Shown here piece after piece: positions 23,058-33,822 of a stretch of 64,000 nt of DNA. Positions within the stretch are counted from its first letter, which is position 1. Every line of letters begins with the position of its first letter. The position numbers and the translations under genes were made by a program. Source of the stretch: Jaapia argillacea MUCL 33604 (Eukaryota > Basidiomycota > Agaricomycetes > Jaapiales > Jaapiaceae); the NCBI GenBank assembly GCA_000697665.1, contig KL197726.1, forward strand, positions 134,784 to 198,783, read 5' to 3'. Below the pieces are notes generated by a model. It did no database searches. It worked only from the letters and a program-made list of their open reading frames with translations, and was not told the DNA's origin.

Positions 23058-24737
23058 TCAAGACGAATAACCATTCTTACCAGGCACAACACCAAACGCA
23101 GCCCCACCTCTCCCAAACATCTTCCTCAAATCATCAGCAAGTTCTTCAGGTTTCTCATGAGCTGCAAAGTGTCCACCAGAAGAATGGTCACTCTCGAAAA
23201 CGATGTTACCAACTGTTCGCATCCACCTATGGATTAGAAGAAGGAAGATACCAATCAGATCAAGGGCAGGATGTAGAAAGGTATAGATGGGCTGACGATT
23301 TCGGGAAGATGAGTAGTTCTTTTGGGAAGTATGACACGCCCATGGGAACGGGTCCAGCGAACGGAATCCCAACTCGGTCGTCAGCGTTATGCATCTCGTA
23401 GTAGATACGGATGGAAGCTGCAGGCCCGGCTCGCGAAAACCAATAAATGGAGATCCAGGTCAAAACTATGAGAAAAAGGTCAGCAAGGATGGGAAGACGG
23501 CGGAGCATGGAGGGGACCATCACCTTCGTCGTCGTCCCAGGGATATTCATCAGTCCAATTCACCAATTTCTCATAAATCCAAGCTAAAAGCCCAACAGGC
23601 GAGTCGGCGAGGGAGTACCCAAGCGTCTGTGGTTGAGTCGCTTGTTCTAGGTAATAACCACGTCCTTTCTCCGCAAACCATTTGGTACGTTCGAGCCCGG
23701 CTATCTCGGCTTTGGTGTAAGCCGTATACAACGATGCGGCATGAAGGAGATGGGAGAGCGCGAGTAGAGGGGTGCGTGTGAGGGTTGGGGGTTCGCAGCT
23801 GGTGGCGAGGTGAGTGAAGGTGAGGATAGGGGAGATGGGTTGAGACTCACAAGGTGAAGTTGGTGTGCCAAGCTTTGACATGTTTTGTTCCGTATTCTGT
23901 AGCCATCTTGCGAGTGATCTAGAATGCACGTGGGTTAAGAGTGTGGTGAGGGTGAACAAGGGACTCACGAAATATCCCCAGTCTCCACCTTGAGTAACTG
24001 ACCCAGGGAAACACTGGAAGTAAGAAACGCAATAAAAGAAACTCGAAAGTCAAGAATACGAACCATATTCTGTATATCCCAGACCCAACATCAACTTGTT
24101 GCCCAACTTTAAGTAGAAATCCTCGTCAATCACCAATTTCACTTGAGTCGTGACTCGGAGGTGAACCGACCTCTGCATATTTCGCAATGCGGAATCCTTT
24201 CTTTTTTGGTGCCTCGGAAAACCCGAACCCTGGCAAACCCAATGCGACAACGTGGAAACTTGGATGGTCCGGAGACGACGACGTGAGCAAGGGGAGAACC
24301 TTGCGGACTTCGAGGAAGTTTCCTGGCCCTGCACGCCAACCCAACCAGTCCGATCAGTCTTCCGCCTTGGCAACAGGGGGAATGGGAGTCAACGATTGGG
24401 ACGTACAGCCATGAACGAACAGGAGAGGGATAGCACCCTCCACTTCACTCCGCTTGTGCACGTAGTGGATGTTAAGACTGCCAAACCCATCCATCTCGAT
24501 GTCAGTGGTGAATTGTGGTAGCTCCTCGTTCAATTTAGCTTCGTGTTTCTTCCAATCATAGCGACTCTTCCAGTGGTTCACCAGACGCTGGATGTCTGCT
24601 AAGGGGGCGCCGTAATCGCGACCTGCGTCGTCCAACTCGTCGGGGAAACGAGTCAGGGCGAGCTTCTTTTGGAGAGCGTCAAGTTGGTCGTCAGAGACGG
24701 CGATTTTGAAAGGCGTTTCGACGAGAGTGCCAGACAT
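23058..24737 (-). CDS. epoxide hydrolase, copy 1
   Basis: Microsomal/juvenile-hormone-type epoxide hydrolase, which opens epoxides to diols by way of an ester on Asp. About eight exons read on the minus strand. An epoxide-hydrolase N-terminal domain (residues 1-110: PFKIAVSDDQLDALQKKLAL, RDYGAPLADIQRLV) is followed by the oxyanion-hole HGWPGN, built across an intron. Then come VALGLPGFGFSEAPKK, the nucleophile in TQGGDWGYF (exon near 23,970), a lid with LADSPVGLLAWIYEKL, and the catalytic His in SSGGHFAAHEKPEEL near the end. All key motifs are present, and the gene looks intact. The start MSGTLVE at 24,737 matches copy 2 (MPGTLVE); an upstream in-frame ATG at 24,764 is less likely. Copies lie at 31,814-33,489 and, decayed, at 36,245, 49,000 and 54,140. 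Confidence 0.9.
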
Positions 24738-24932
24738 GGCTAGGAAGTTGAAGGCAGAGAACAAAGGAACTTAGAAGACGGAAGTTACGGTAACGATCAC
24801 GAGAAGCGGAGTAGACTGTGGGGTAAATAGATGCAGCCATATTTGAGCCGTATTAATATTGTGTGTGCAGAGACGGTGACAGTGGAAGTTGCTGCATCCC
24901 GGGCCGTTGTGATCGTTTCGCAGAGGTAAAAT

Positions 24933-24950
24933 CTAACCTAATCTAATCTA
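24933..24950 (+). promoter_or_regulatory. shared CTAATCTAATC promoter motif, copy C
   Basis: CTAACCTAATCTAATCTA, 350 bases before the ATG at 25,300 and about 200 bases upstream of epoxide hydrolase 1 on the other strand. Confidence 0.4.
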
Positions 24951-25183
24951 CTGCTAGCCACGTGGCAAGTCACCGCCAGTGCCAGCCCTCGGAGCGAGGA
25001 TTCCAGCGAACCTGTGGTACTTAAATTAGGGGACTCGTGGCGCTGAACCTTGGGATATGAGGCAGGGCGCCAAGCACGCAGCGAATAAGTAGGACGCATG
25101 GGTGGCAGTCGCGGGAATGACCGAAGGAGTTTGCTAGGCTGTCTTACCGATCAGCCATCGCATCGCCTCAAGTCTAACTATCC

Positions 25184-25190
25184 TATAAAG
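25184..25190 (+). promoter_or_regulatory. TATA box of paralogue C
   Basis: TATAAAG, 110 bases before the ATG. Confidence 0.5.
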
Positions 25191-25299
25191 GCCCTAAACC
25201 CTCCCAACATACTTCATCCTCGCCTTACCCGCACCACCAACCTCATCGACTTCGACTTCGACTCCAATATCCTCTCGTAAAGTCCTGCCGAAATCCAAC

Positions 25300-26137
25300 A
25301 TGGGCGGAAGGCAGCATTTCCTCTGTTGCTTACCTCTTCGTCTCGGCGCTCTCATGATATCATTTTGCCAATTCTTCGTCAATGGCTTCTCAGCCGCCTT
25401 GGCCTGGTACGTCCTCGTCGAGAACCACCAAAGTACGTCCCATACCTCTTATCGTCTCACATTCCAATCTCACCGCCCGCCCACAATCCAGCCCAACTTC
25501 TCAACACCCGCTCGCTCGTTCAAGTAGTCCTAGGCTTTGCGATAGTCACAACCGTATCCGCCATATTCTGCTTCATCGGTTTCGTCGGCGCAATCCGTAA
25601 ACGCACATCCTACATCAAAACTTACGCCCGTATCGTCGCATTATTCCTCATCATCAAAATCATATTCGCCGTCATCGAGATCCTGTCGCTCTACATCAAT
25701 CCTTCGGGGTTGGTCAATGCTTGTATCGATGGTAGCACCGATCCGAATGTCGCTGAGGAGTGCAATAACTTTTATTCCATGAACAAGTGGATCGTCATTG
25801 TAACCTTCGTGATCCCCGTTTTCATTGAGAGTTGTGCGTCCCTCTCCCTTCCAGTTCTCAACTCCTACTAACTAACTCCCCATCAGATGGCCTCCTGATA
25901 ATTCACCAATATGGAACCCAACTCGCATCCGACTCTGCTTCCCACTTTATCCAATCAGCCATCGCACTCGAGACTGGCTCTGCCTTCTCTCCTTATCCCC
26001 CTGCAAAGGCTTTCCAGTACCAGCAAGTCAGCAGGCCCAGCAGCGAGGCCCTCCATTCGGGTGGGAAGGCGTATGACTATCCCTACAGCGATGAGAGGCA
26101 CTCGTATGGGAATGGGGGCAAGGGATATCATGGATAG
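25300..26137 (+). CDS. four-span membrane protein, paralogue C
   Basis: Exons 25,300-25,432, 25,492-25,833 and 25,887-26,137 give 241 residues. The opening MGGRQHFLCCLPLRLGALM, the four spans (including GFAIVTTVSAIFCFIGFVGA and ARIVALFLIIKIIFAVIEIL) and the paired loop cysteines (ACIDGSTDPNVAEECNN) match A and B. The third exon starts at the same codon, in YGLLIIHQYG. The tail is shorter, with Tyr/Gly/Ser (DERHSYGNGGKGYHG). Separated from B by the epoxide hydrolase gene, so either that gene entered an existing tandem or the copies moved. Confidence 0.85.
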
Positions 26138-26961
26138 GTGTAGGGAGTTGAGGAGATGTCGTCGGGAGGACGTCGTGGGTTGGGTCAGAAGGGTTTCGGG
26201 TTTCTGTGAGGACACCTCAGTTTGCTTTCTCTTGGTTTCCATCGCTTTCGATTTTCTTCCATGTATCATTCGTAGTACTCTCTGTAGCGCTTACTTGTTT
26301 GCATATCAAAATCTGTCAAACACAAGATTGTGAACCACCAGTTCGTCGTATTGCACGCTACGGAGAAGTCCTGACCTTGTCCCATGGATATTCTTTGGGT
26401 GGTTCAATTGCCCCGACTGGACTTGCTTGTACCGAGCGCTCAGCAATGGGGATACTTCTTGGGTTGAGTTCGTCTCGAGATCGACAGGTTGAGAGGGAGA
26501 CTTATGACAGAGACTCATCTCGATCACCATTGGAACTGAAGGGTTTTCGACGAGTAGAGGGTTTATATACCCATCTCACCGGCCCCAACCCTCGAAGACC
26601 GGCGAGAGTCAGGAAGAACTGATTTGTGTGTTGGGCTCTCCTCATAGGTGATTTCGGCCCTTCAGAACACCCGGAGCTGCTGCCAGTGAAGGGACGTGCG
26701 AACGTGCGCTCATGGGGCAACGATCGGTGGAAAGAAACGAGGGTTCCGATACGAGTAGTGAGCGACTGGAATATCGTAGGCTAGTACACCGCAATCGAAC
26801 GCAATGGCAAGGTGAGCGAGTCTAAGATCTTCGAAGCCAGAGCGATTGATTGCACGGAGTGTAGGTACTTTGCACAATCATTACGCGCACGAAGGAATCA
26901 AATCTAGTGTCGGGAAAGCCGAGAATTGTATACATAAGTAGTATGGATAAATGTACAAAAG
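26138..26961. other. intergenic, nothing recognised
   Basis: Between convergent genes; longer open frames are without recognisable content and no repeat stands out. Confidence 0.6.
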
Positions 26962-28464
26962 TTACTTCTTCGGAGACACATCTTCAGTATCGCTCTCCAA
27001 TTCGATCTTCTTCACCATATCCAAGAGCATTTCAGCAAAGGTAATGCGCGGGTAATGCTTGTGGTCCTTGATGTCGGCTTGAGAGAAGGTGGCCATGTGC
27101 TCGCCAAGCAGGTCAACTTGAGCCATTGCAGTCGCTATCTCCTTCACCTTCTCCGAGTCGCCTCTGTTCTCCAACTTCTGTTGTCCACCAACTTCCTTCT
27201 GCTGCTTGGCCTCTTTCATCTTCTGCCCATCAACCTCCTCCTTCTGAGCTTCTCGAGCCTTCTTCGCCGTTGCAATCAACGATTTAAATCCAGGCTCTCT
27301 TGTGACCATGTAGTTCCAATACTCCGGCAAAGTAGGATATTTTCCGGCAACCTTGGGACCAAGTATGCCATCAGTCTCGCAGTAGTCTTCTATGGAGTTT
27401 TCCAGGTCGAATATCTCGTCTGTGTAATTCTTGGTCAGAATGCTGAACATCAACTTGATGTAGTATTCCGTTCCCGGAAGGTCGGCAGCGTTCATGACGA
27501 AAACCCCTTCGAAAACCTGCTCCGGGGTCAACCAACGTACGCCCCGATCGCTGAGCAGGGTAAATCTGCAACGAGATCAGAACCTGACTCCGTGTGCGCA
27601 GATCTGACTCACCCGGGTAGAAATTTGATCTTGTAATTCGGATATTTTAAAGCGACCTCTTGGAAGAGCGAGAAGGCATTGGCTAGGAATTTCGCGTATT
27701 GTTCACCCTCTGACGAGAGAATGATCATGAGTGGCTCCTGAGAATATTTGAGAACAACACTTACTCCTAAACACGATTTTGTGTAAGCACCATACTTATT
27801 TTGGCATAAGAAAAGGAAACTCACTTATAGAAAACGTTATATTGGTCCAAGGTGACAACATCCGGTTTACCGGTCACGATGAGACTGTACGGAAATCCGT
27901 TTCCGTTGTCCGCATCTCCTCGATGGTGGACGCGAACAGTTTTCCGATCAACGACTTTGCCTGACTTCAAATGAACATCGACTCGATATCGGGAGTTGGT
28001 AAGGCGTACCTTGGTTCGGTTGCACCCAAATGGTAGGATTGCCCTTCTCGTCCACACCTTTCGTAAACCAGAAGTGATCGGTCCCATTTTGGCCTTCAGC
28101 AATTTTCGTGACTTCAAACTGAAAAACAAACCAGGTGAGTCAATTGAACATGAATTGATCCCGTACTCACCAAGGTAAATTGGTCTCCAGTAGGGATATA
28201 CTCCGTCAAGCCTTTTTTATCCTTCACCATATCCAGTGTCAACGTGAGAGCGCTGGCTTGTATTTTCTGTAATTTATAGTACTCCACCAAGGCCTTCTTC
28301 ATTATAACCATCCCGGCCTCCTCGCCCAAAGTCGGCTTATCTTTGAAGGCTTGAGCAACCTCAGCAGAGGCAGAGCGCATCCCAGCCTTTATGATGCTAG
28401 GAGTCACCTGGACAATAGATTTGGTGGCCATGACGACGGGTAAAGCAGAGGTGTCGAGAGTCAA
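26962..28464 (-). CDS. multi-exon hypothetical protein
   Basis: Unrecognised gene on the minus strand. Exon 1 starts at 28,464 (MTLDTSALPVV) or at the internal ATG 28,431 (MATKSIVQVTPSI), and runs to PTGDQFTL. Exon 2 reads FEVTKIAEGQNGTDHFWF and ends VQPNQ near 28,012. Exon 3 contains VVDRKTVRVHHRGDADN and ends FYK near 27,823. A further exon holds ILSSEGEQYAKFLANAF. The last exon (from about 27,567 to 26,962) starts FTLLSDRGVRWLTPEQ, has a long charged coiled-coil-like stretch (KKAREAQKEEVDGQKMKEA) and ends EDVSPKK. The join between FYK and the next exon does not keep frame with the obvious splice sites, so that junction is either mis-read or damaged. A TATA box lies 44 bases upstream. Confidence 0.6.
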
Positions 28465-28507
28465 ACAGAGGCCTTGGGATACGGAAATGATGTGATGGAA
28501 GTGGGAC

Positions 28508-28515
28508 TTTATATA
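28508..28515 (-). promoter_or_regulatory. TATA box of the hypothetical gene
   Basis: On the minus strand TATATAAA lies 44 bases before the ATG at 28,464. Confidence 0.55.
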
Positions 28516-29912
28516 CGTCGCCGGAGCGTGGTTCCGAGTAGCTCAGGCCAGGTAAGAGCAGACGATTAGGAGGAGGTGTTTACCCTCCAATGGAAGAAGT
28601 CAGGAACCAGGGGGATTGAGACAACAAGATCCTGAAGCATGACCAAGAAGTGAGCGGGTTATCCTAGCCTCCGGGCGAGCGAGAGACTACCACCTAGAAG
28701 TGGACAGACAGGTCAGGGCCGGATGATAAGAAGTAGACGGAGGACAAAGGGGTAACAGCATTGAGGAATGGGCAAGGACGGCGATGATAGAACTCCGCCC
28801 CCTGATTGCATAATCGATTCCTGCATGGGAGGCCTAAATAAGCCACTGACCATCAAGTATCCCCTCACACCGGTCAGGAACCATTCATCGCAGTTCTCCT
28901 TGACGCACCGGGAAAGGGCCCAGGAACCACAATGCGGAGGGAGATGCGCGTCCCTGTTTCCGTAGCGGAGACTAAGATTCCACAAACAGCATGGTCGTGA
29001 TCGGGGAGGACGAAAGAATACCATAAGAGGCGCGGAGGCAGGCATAGCATTGTCGGAACACAACCAGCCCGATATTCTATGGACTCTTCAGTCACTGAGA
29101 ACTTCGGTTTGCCACGCGAAGGTGACCTGCAGCCAGGCACTTTGGAAAATCGCTACCCAAATCTGGACGCGAGTAACTCTTTTTGAGGGAGAGTAAAATA
29201 ACGAGCCAGTTCGGGAACATCGTTGAGCAGAGCCTCCGTTTCAAGAGAGCCAAAGGAATAGCCGCGTTACCAGGAACTGCGCGGTGGGCACACAGGCGCA
29301 GGAACAATCTGGATATAACAAGTTAGACAATTTGTCGGGTGTTTGCAAGACATCATACGAAGGAGACTGTGAGGTCCTAGTTGTAGGAGGACGTCCGAAA
29401 GCTGAACCGGCCACACTGCAACCGTCCACCACCCGTTACCCAACTGCCAAGTCAAGGTTGGCAGTTTCCAGGAACCATTACGAGGGGGGGACGGCGTTTC
29501 CCTGCGTCCATGATAGTGGGACACTAGGATTCCACGAACAGAAAGGTCATAATCATGGAATACGAAGGAATGTATTCAGAGATACAACAGGCAGGCACAG
29601 GTACGGCCGGAGAGGAATGCCGACATTTTACACAGTCCATCAGGCCTTCAGGGGTTGAATATTGAGTACTGAATGCTAATGGCATGTCAGATCGCGCGAA
29701 AATGTGCAGCTTGATTATGCAGTCCAGTAAGGAGTCCAAGGATGTGGTGAGTGTATGAGAGACGCCGCCACAAGTCGAGTCGAGCCGCTTGAGTGGCACT
29801 TGAACTGCAACGACTGGGAATGAACTTGGGGCCATCCACTTGACCTCCGATCTCTTCCAATCCCACAACACACAATGATGGATAAACAGTGTTCTTCGTC
29901 ATCATCCGCATC
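28516..29912. other. intergenic with a dispersed ~185-base repeat
   Basis: No gene seen. Segments at about 28,880-29,070 and 29,460-29,645 are similar (both run from CAGGAACCATT through GATTCCAC(A/G)AACAG to a purine-rich GGACGAAAGAATA or GGAATACGAAGGAATG-like end), so this stretch holds two diverged copies of an unnamed repeat. Confidence 0.5.
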
Positions 29913-31427
29913 ATGGCTGCTGCTATCCCCCATCTCGTGTTGAACACTGGTGCAAAGATGCCAGCGGTTGGTATGGGGTACGTTCAATCAAAGTTCACGG
30001 GCTATTCATTCTCGCCCATGATGTTGACAACCAGATAAAGGTGTTGGATGAATTTCGCCAGTGGAGATCGTGTCCTCAAGATGTGTAGGTTGGCTCTGAA
30101 GGTCGGTCTCAGTACCCCATACCCTCATTTCAGAACCAATCTAAGCGGAAGTCGTGGTTAGAATGGTTATCGCCATTTCGATACTGTATGTCTGCTGACG
30201 CTCTCCACGAGTCTCCCCACCTAACCATCCCATCAACGAAGGCCGACATGTACGGTACGCCCCTGCAATCATAAGCATATAAGGATGTGAACACGGACTT
30301 CGTACCCCTAGGCAACGAAGAAGAAGTTGGTCAAGCCATCCGCGAGTCCGGTATCCCTCGTAGTGAGATATTCCTCACAACCAAGCTCAAGTAGGTCAAT
30401 TCCACATATAAGTTCCTAAGGAATAGCGAATGGACATTGCTGACCCGTGAACACTAGTAACGACGCGCACGACTCAGTATCTGAAGCCTTCCAAGCTTCC
30501 CTCCAAAGTCTTAACTGCGGATACATCGATTTATACCTGATGCACTGGCCCCAAGCAGACGGTCCTCGAGGTTAGACTTCTACATCTTGTCCACAAGATG
30601 GTGTTGGATAGATGTCATGTAGGTGTGCTTCGCGAGGGTCAACGTCCGACTTTCATCGATACCTGGAAAGATATGGAGAAGCTACTAGATACGGGTTCGT
30701 ATTTCTCTTCCCTTCCTTTCTCAATCGCTCACTGCTTTCACCCAGGAAAAGTGAAATCCATAGGTGTCTCCAACTTTTCCATCAAGACGCTCTCTGCACT
30801 CCTCCCTCACTGCACCACAATCCCCGCCATCAACCAAGTCGAACTCAATCCTTGCCTCCCACAAGAAGAGCTCAAAGCCTTTTGCGAGGAACAGGGGATT
30901 GTATTGACTGCGTATTGTCCATTAGGTACGTCGAAAAACATCTTGCCAACTTTTGTCCATGGATTAATGGATCCTGATCTTCACAACCTCGCGACTTAGG
31001 ACAGTCGAATAGGATCTTCCTCAAAGACGCAGACATCGTAAAGATAGCGGAGAGCCACACCGTGACACCTGCTCAGGTGGCGTTGAGTTGGGGTGTGCAA
31101 AGGGGTACTATCGTCATCCCCAAGAGTGAGAACGAAGGCAGGATGAAACAGAACATTACCGTAAGTCCTGTCCTGTCCTTCCGCCCTTTCTGCATTCCCT
31201 CCCAGCCCTCCGATAAACTTACACCCGCACTCCCACAGTTAATCGCCCTCTCGCCCGCGGAGATGGATCAAATTAATGCGATCCATAGAAAGCCAAACAT
31301 GCATCGCTCGCTTTGTGGGTATCATTCGAAAGGGAACGGGCCGAAGGGTGGGTGGGGTATCTTTGGTTGGAGTTATGAAGAGCTGGGATGGAATATGGGC
31401 GAGGATGGAGTCGTTCTTGATGCTTGA
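29913..31427 (+). CDS. aldo-keto reductase
   Basis: NADPH-dependent (alpha/beta)8-barrel reductase of carbonyls, closest in style to fungal glycerol dehydrogenase/GCY-type enzymes. Ten short exons keep one frame. [20 protein letters not shown] is followed by [20 protein letters not shown], then NGYRHFDT, then ADMYG encoded by a 13-base exon at 30,242-30,254. The tetrad is present: Asp in HFDT, Tyr in DMYGNE, Lys in FLTTKL, His in YLMHWPQ. The cofactor-side motifs SIGVSNF and INQVELNP and the late [13 protein letters not shown] are also there. The C-terminal exon ends VVLDA at 31,427. It sits between two epoxide hydrolase copies in opposite orientation. Confidence 0.9.
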
Positions 31428-31813
31428 AGAGCGTGAGCATAATTTGGGAAAATGGGCCGGGAGTACGCACATTGGCCTCCCTTCTCACGTGTCGTTCAGC
31501 GATAACTACGAAGCAGTACTAGTGTGCAAGGATAAAGGGTCGTGAATGTCTATGCATGGATGATATCGACGAATGAATCAATGATCGCGTTGGCACAACG
31601 GCAGTGACTTCAACAATTTGAAATGTCTCAATTGTACCGATAGGTCTCTCAACCATCTCTGGCGCTTGCTTCAGCTGATACTCTACTTATCTGTACATAA
31701 GGTTTCCGAGTCATCGATTTACCCCCCAGGCTACTGCGCTTCTCGTACCAGTGATGATCACCATAACTTCCGTCTCTTAAGTTTCCAAGTTCCCTACCTT
31801 GAACATCCCAGCC
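31428..31813. other. intergenic, nothing recognised
   Basis: Promoter region of epoxide hydrolase 2; no clear TATA box. Confidence 0.5.
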
Positions 31814-33489
31814 ATGCCTGGCACTCTCGTCGAAAAGCCTTTCAATATCGCCGTCTCTGACGACCAAATCGACACTCTCCAACAGAAGCTCGCCCTGACT
31901 CGTTTCCCTGACGAGTTGGACGACGCAGGTCGTGATTATGGGGTCCCCTTAGCCGATGTCCAACGTCTGGTGCACCGTTGGAGGAGTGGCTATGATTGGA
32001 AGGAACACGAAGCCAAATTGAACGAGGAGCTACCCCAATTCACCACTGATATCGAGGTGGATGGGTTTGGCAGTCTCAACATCCACTACGTGCACAAGAG
32101 GAGTCAAGTGGAGGGTGCTATCCCTCTCCTGTTCGTTCATGGCTGTAAGTCCCAATCGTTGACTCGCATTTCCCTCGTTGCCACGGCAGAAGACTGAATC
32201 GGACTGGTTTGGCGGACGTGAAGGGCCAGGAAGCTTCCTCGAAGTCCGCAAGATCCTCCCCTTGCTCACGTCGTCGTCTCCGGACCACCCAAGTTTCCAC
32301 GTTGTTGCATTGAGTTTGCCCGGGTACGGGTTTTCCGAGGCACCAAAAAAGACAGGATTCCGCATTGTGCACTATGCAGAGGTTGGTTCGCCTTACGGCA
32401 CAAGTGAAGCTGGTGATTGACGAAGACTTCTACTTAAAGGTGGGCAACAAGCTGATGCTCGGTCTGGGGTACACAGAATATGGTTCGTATCCTTGACTTC
32501 CGAGTTCTTTCGTTTGCGTTTCTTACTTTCAATGTTTCCCTTGGTTAGTAACGCAAGGTGGAGACTTGGGATATTACGTGAGTTCGTTGTTCCCCCTCGC
32601 TACACTCTTAACCCACGTACATTGTAGATCACTCGCAAGATGGCTACAGAATACGGAACAAAACCTGTCAAAGCTTGGCACACCAACACCTCCTAGTGAG
32701 TTTTCAGCCCATTTCTCCCCTATCCTTGCTTTCATTCATCTCACCATCAGCTGCCAACCCCCAACCCTCACGCGCGCCCCTCTCCTCGCGCTCTCCCATC
32801 TTATTCATGCTACATCCTTGTATACAGCTTACACCAAGGCCGAGGTAGCCGGGCTCGAACGTAACAAATTGTTTGAGAAGAAAGGACGTGGTTATTACCT
32901 AGAACAAGCGACCCAACCACAGACACTCGGGTACTCCCTCGCTGACTCGCCTGTTGGGCTTTTAGCATGGATATATGAGAAATTAGTGAATTGGACTGAT
33001 GAATATCCCTGGGACGACGACGAAAGTGATCATCCCCTCCATTCCCTATCGTCGTTCCACCCTTCCTGACCTTTTCTTTTAGTTTTGACCTGGATCTCTG
33101 TCTATTGGTTTTCACGAGACGGTCCTGCAGCTTCCAGCCGTATCTACTACGAAATGCATAACGCTCAGGAACTTGTTGGGATTCCGTTCGCTGGACCTGT
33201 TCCGATGGGTGTGTCATACTTCCCAAAAGAACCTTTGGTCGTACCGAAATCGTTAGGTCATCTGTCCTTTCTACGAGCTGCCCTTCTTCTGATTGATTGC
33301 CTCCTTCATCCAATCCCTAGGTGGATGCGAACAGTTGGTAACATCGTTTTCGAGGGTGACCATTCTTCAGGTGGACACTTCGCTGCTCATGAAAAACCTG
33401 AAGAACTCGTTCACGACTTGAGGAAGATGTTTGGGAAAGGTGGGGCCGCATTCGGTGTTGTGCCTGACAAGAGCGGTTATTCGATTTGA
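31814..33489 (+). CDS. epoxide hydrolase, copy 2
   Basis: The same eight-exon gene as copy 1, in opposite orientation. Exon 1 (31,814-32,144) gives the N-terminal domain (MPGTLVEKPFNIAVSDDQI). The next exon supplies WPGS of the oxyanion hole and VALSLPGYGFSEAPKK. Then come VGNKLMLGLGYTEY and TQGGDLGYY, with the nucleophilic Asp followed by Leu, where copy 1 and the family have Trp. The lid (LADSPVGLLAWIYEKL), FAGPVPMGVSYFPKE and the His in SSGGHFAAHEKPEEL are intact, and the frame stays open to 33,489. Probably an active or recently active enzyme; the Trp to Leu change could affect the active site. Confidence 0.88.
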
Positions 33490-33822
33490 AGAGATCCTGC
33501 TCTTTGAAGCATGTATGATTATTATCGCCGTTTCTGCGATTCCACTAGGTCCTCCCTTCATAATATCTCAAGTCCAAGTGGATGTTGGCAACACACCGAC
33601 GGCTCCGAGCTCATCGTGAATTCCAATTCAGCATCAGACTCGCCGTCCGCGCCTCGGCATGGGGCTTCTTATGACGGTCACGGGACTTGCAACACAGCGC
33701 GTTTCGATTGCGTTTTGAGCCTCCAGCCTTCGACTCCTTACTCCCCCAAGATATATTCGAGACAACAAGTTTCAATATATTTCAACAAATAACTACCAAG
33801 AATTTATTTGCATAATTTCCAG
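33490..33822. other. short intergenic between convergent genes
   Basis: Its first half resembles the 3' flank of the other epoxide hydrolase copies (GTATGATTATTATCGCCG...). No gene. Confidence 0.55.

Larger units (their letters stand above)
24738..25299. other. divergent promoter region
   Basis: Between epoxide hydrolase 1 (-) and paralogue C (+). It contains the C copy of the motif at 24,933-24,950 and TATAAAG at 25,184-25,190. No gene seen. Confidence 0.6.

Noticed and set aside
28530-28620. tRNA-like stretch with a TAGCTCAGGCCAGG A-box
   Set aside because: No B-box at the right distance and no closing acceptor stem; it lies in the promoter of the hypothetical gene.
29910-30180. Apparent in-frame stop in the aldo-keto reductase
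   Set aside because: Reading the exon on through MCRLALK and using a later GTCGGT donor and TTAG acceptor restores the family sequence with no stop, so the host gene is called intact.
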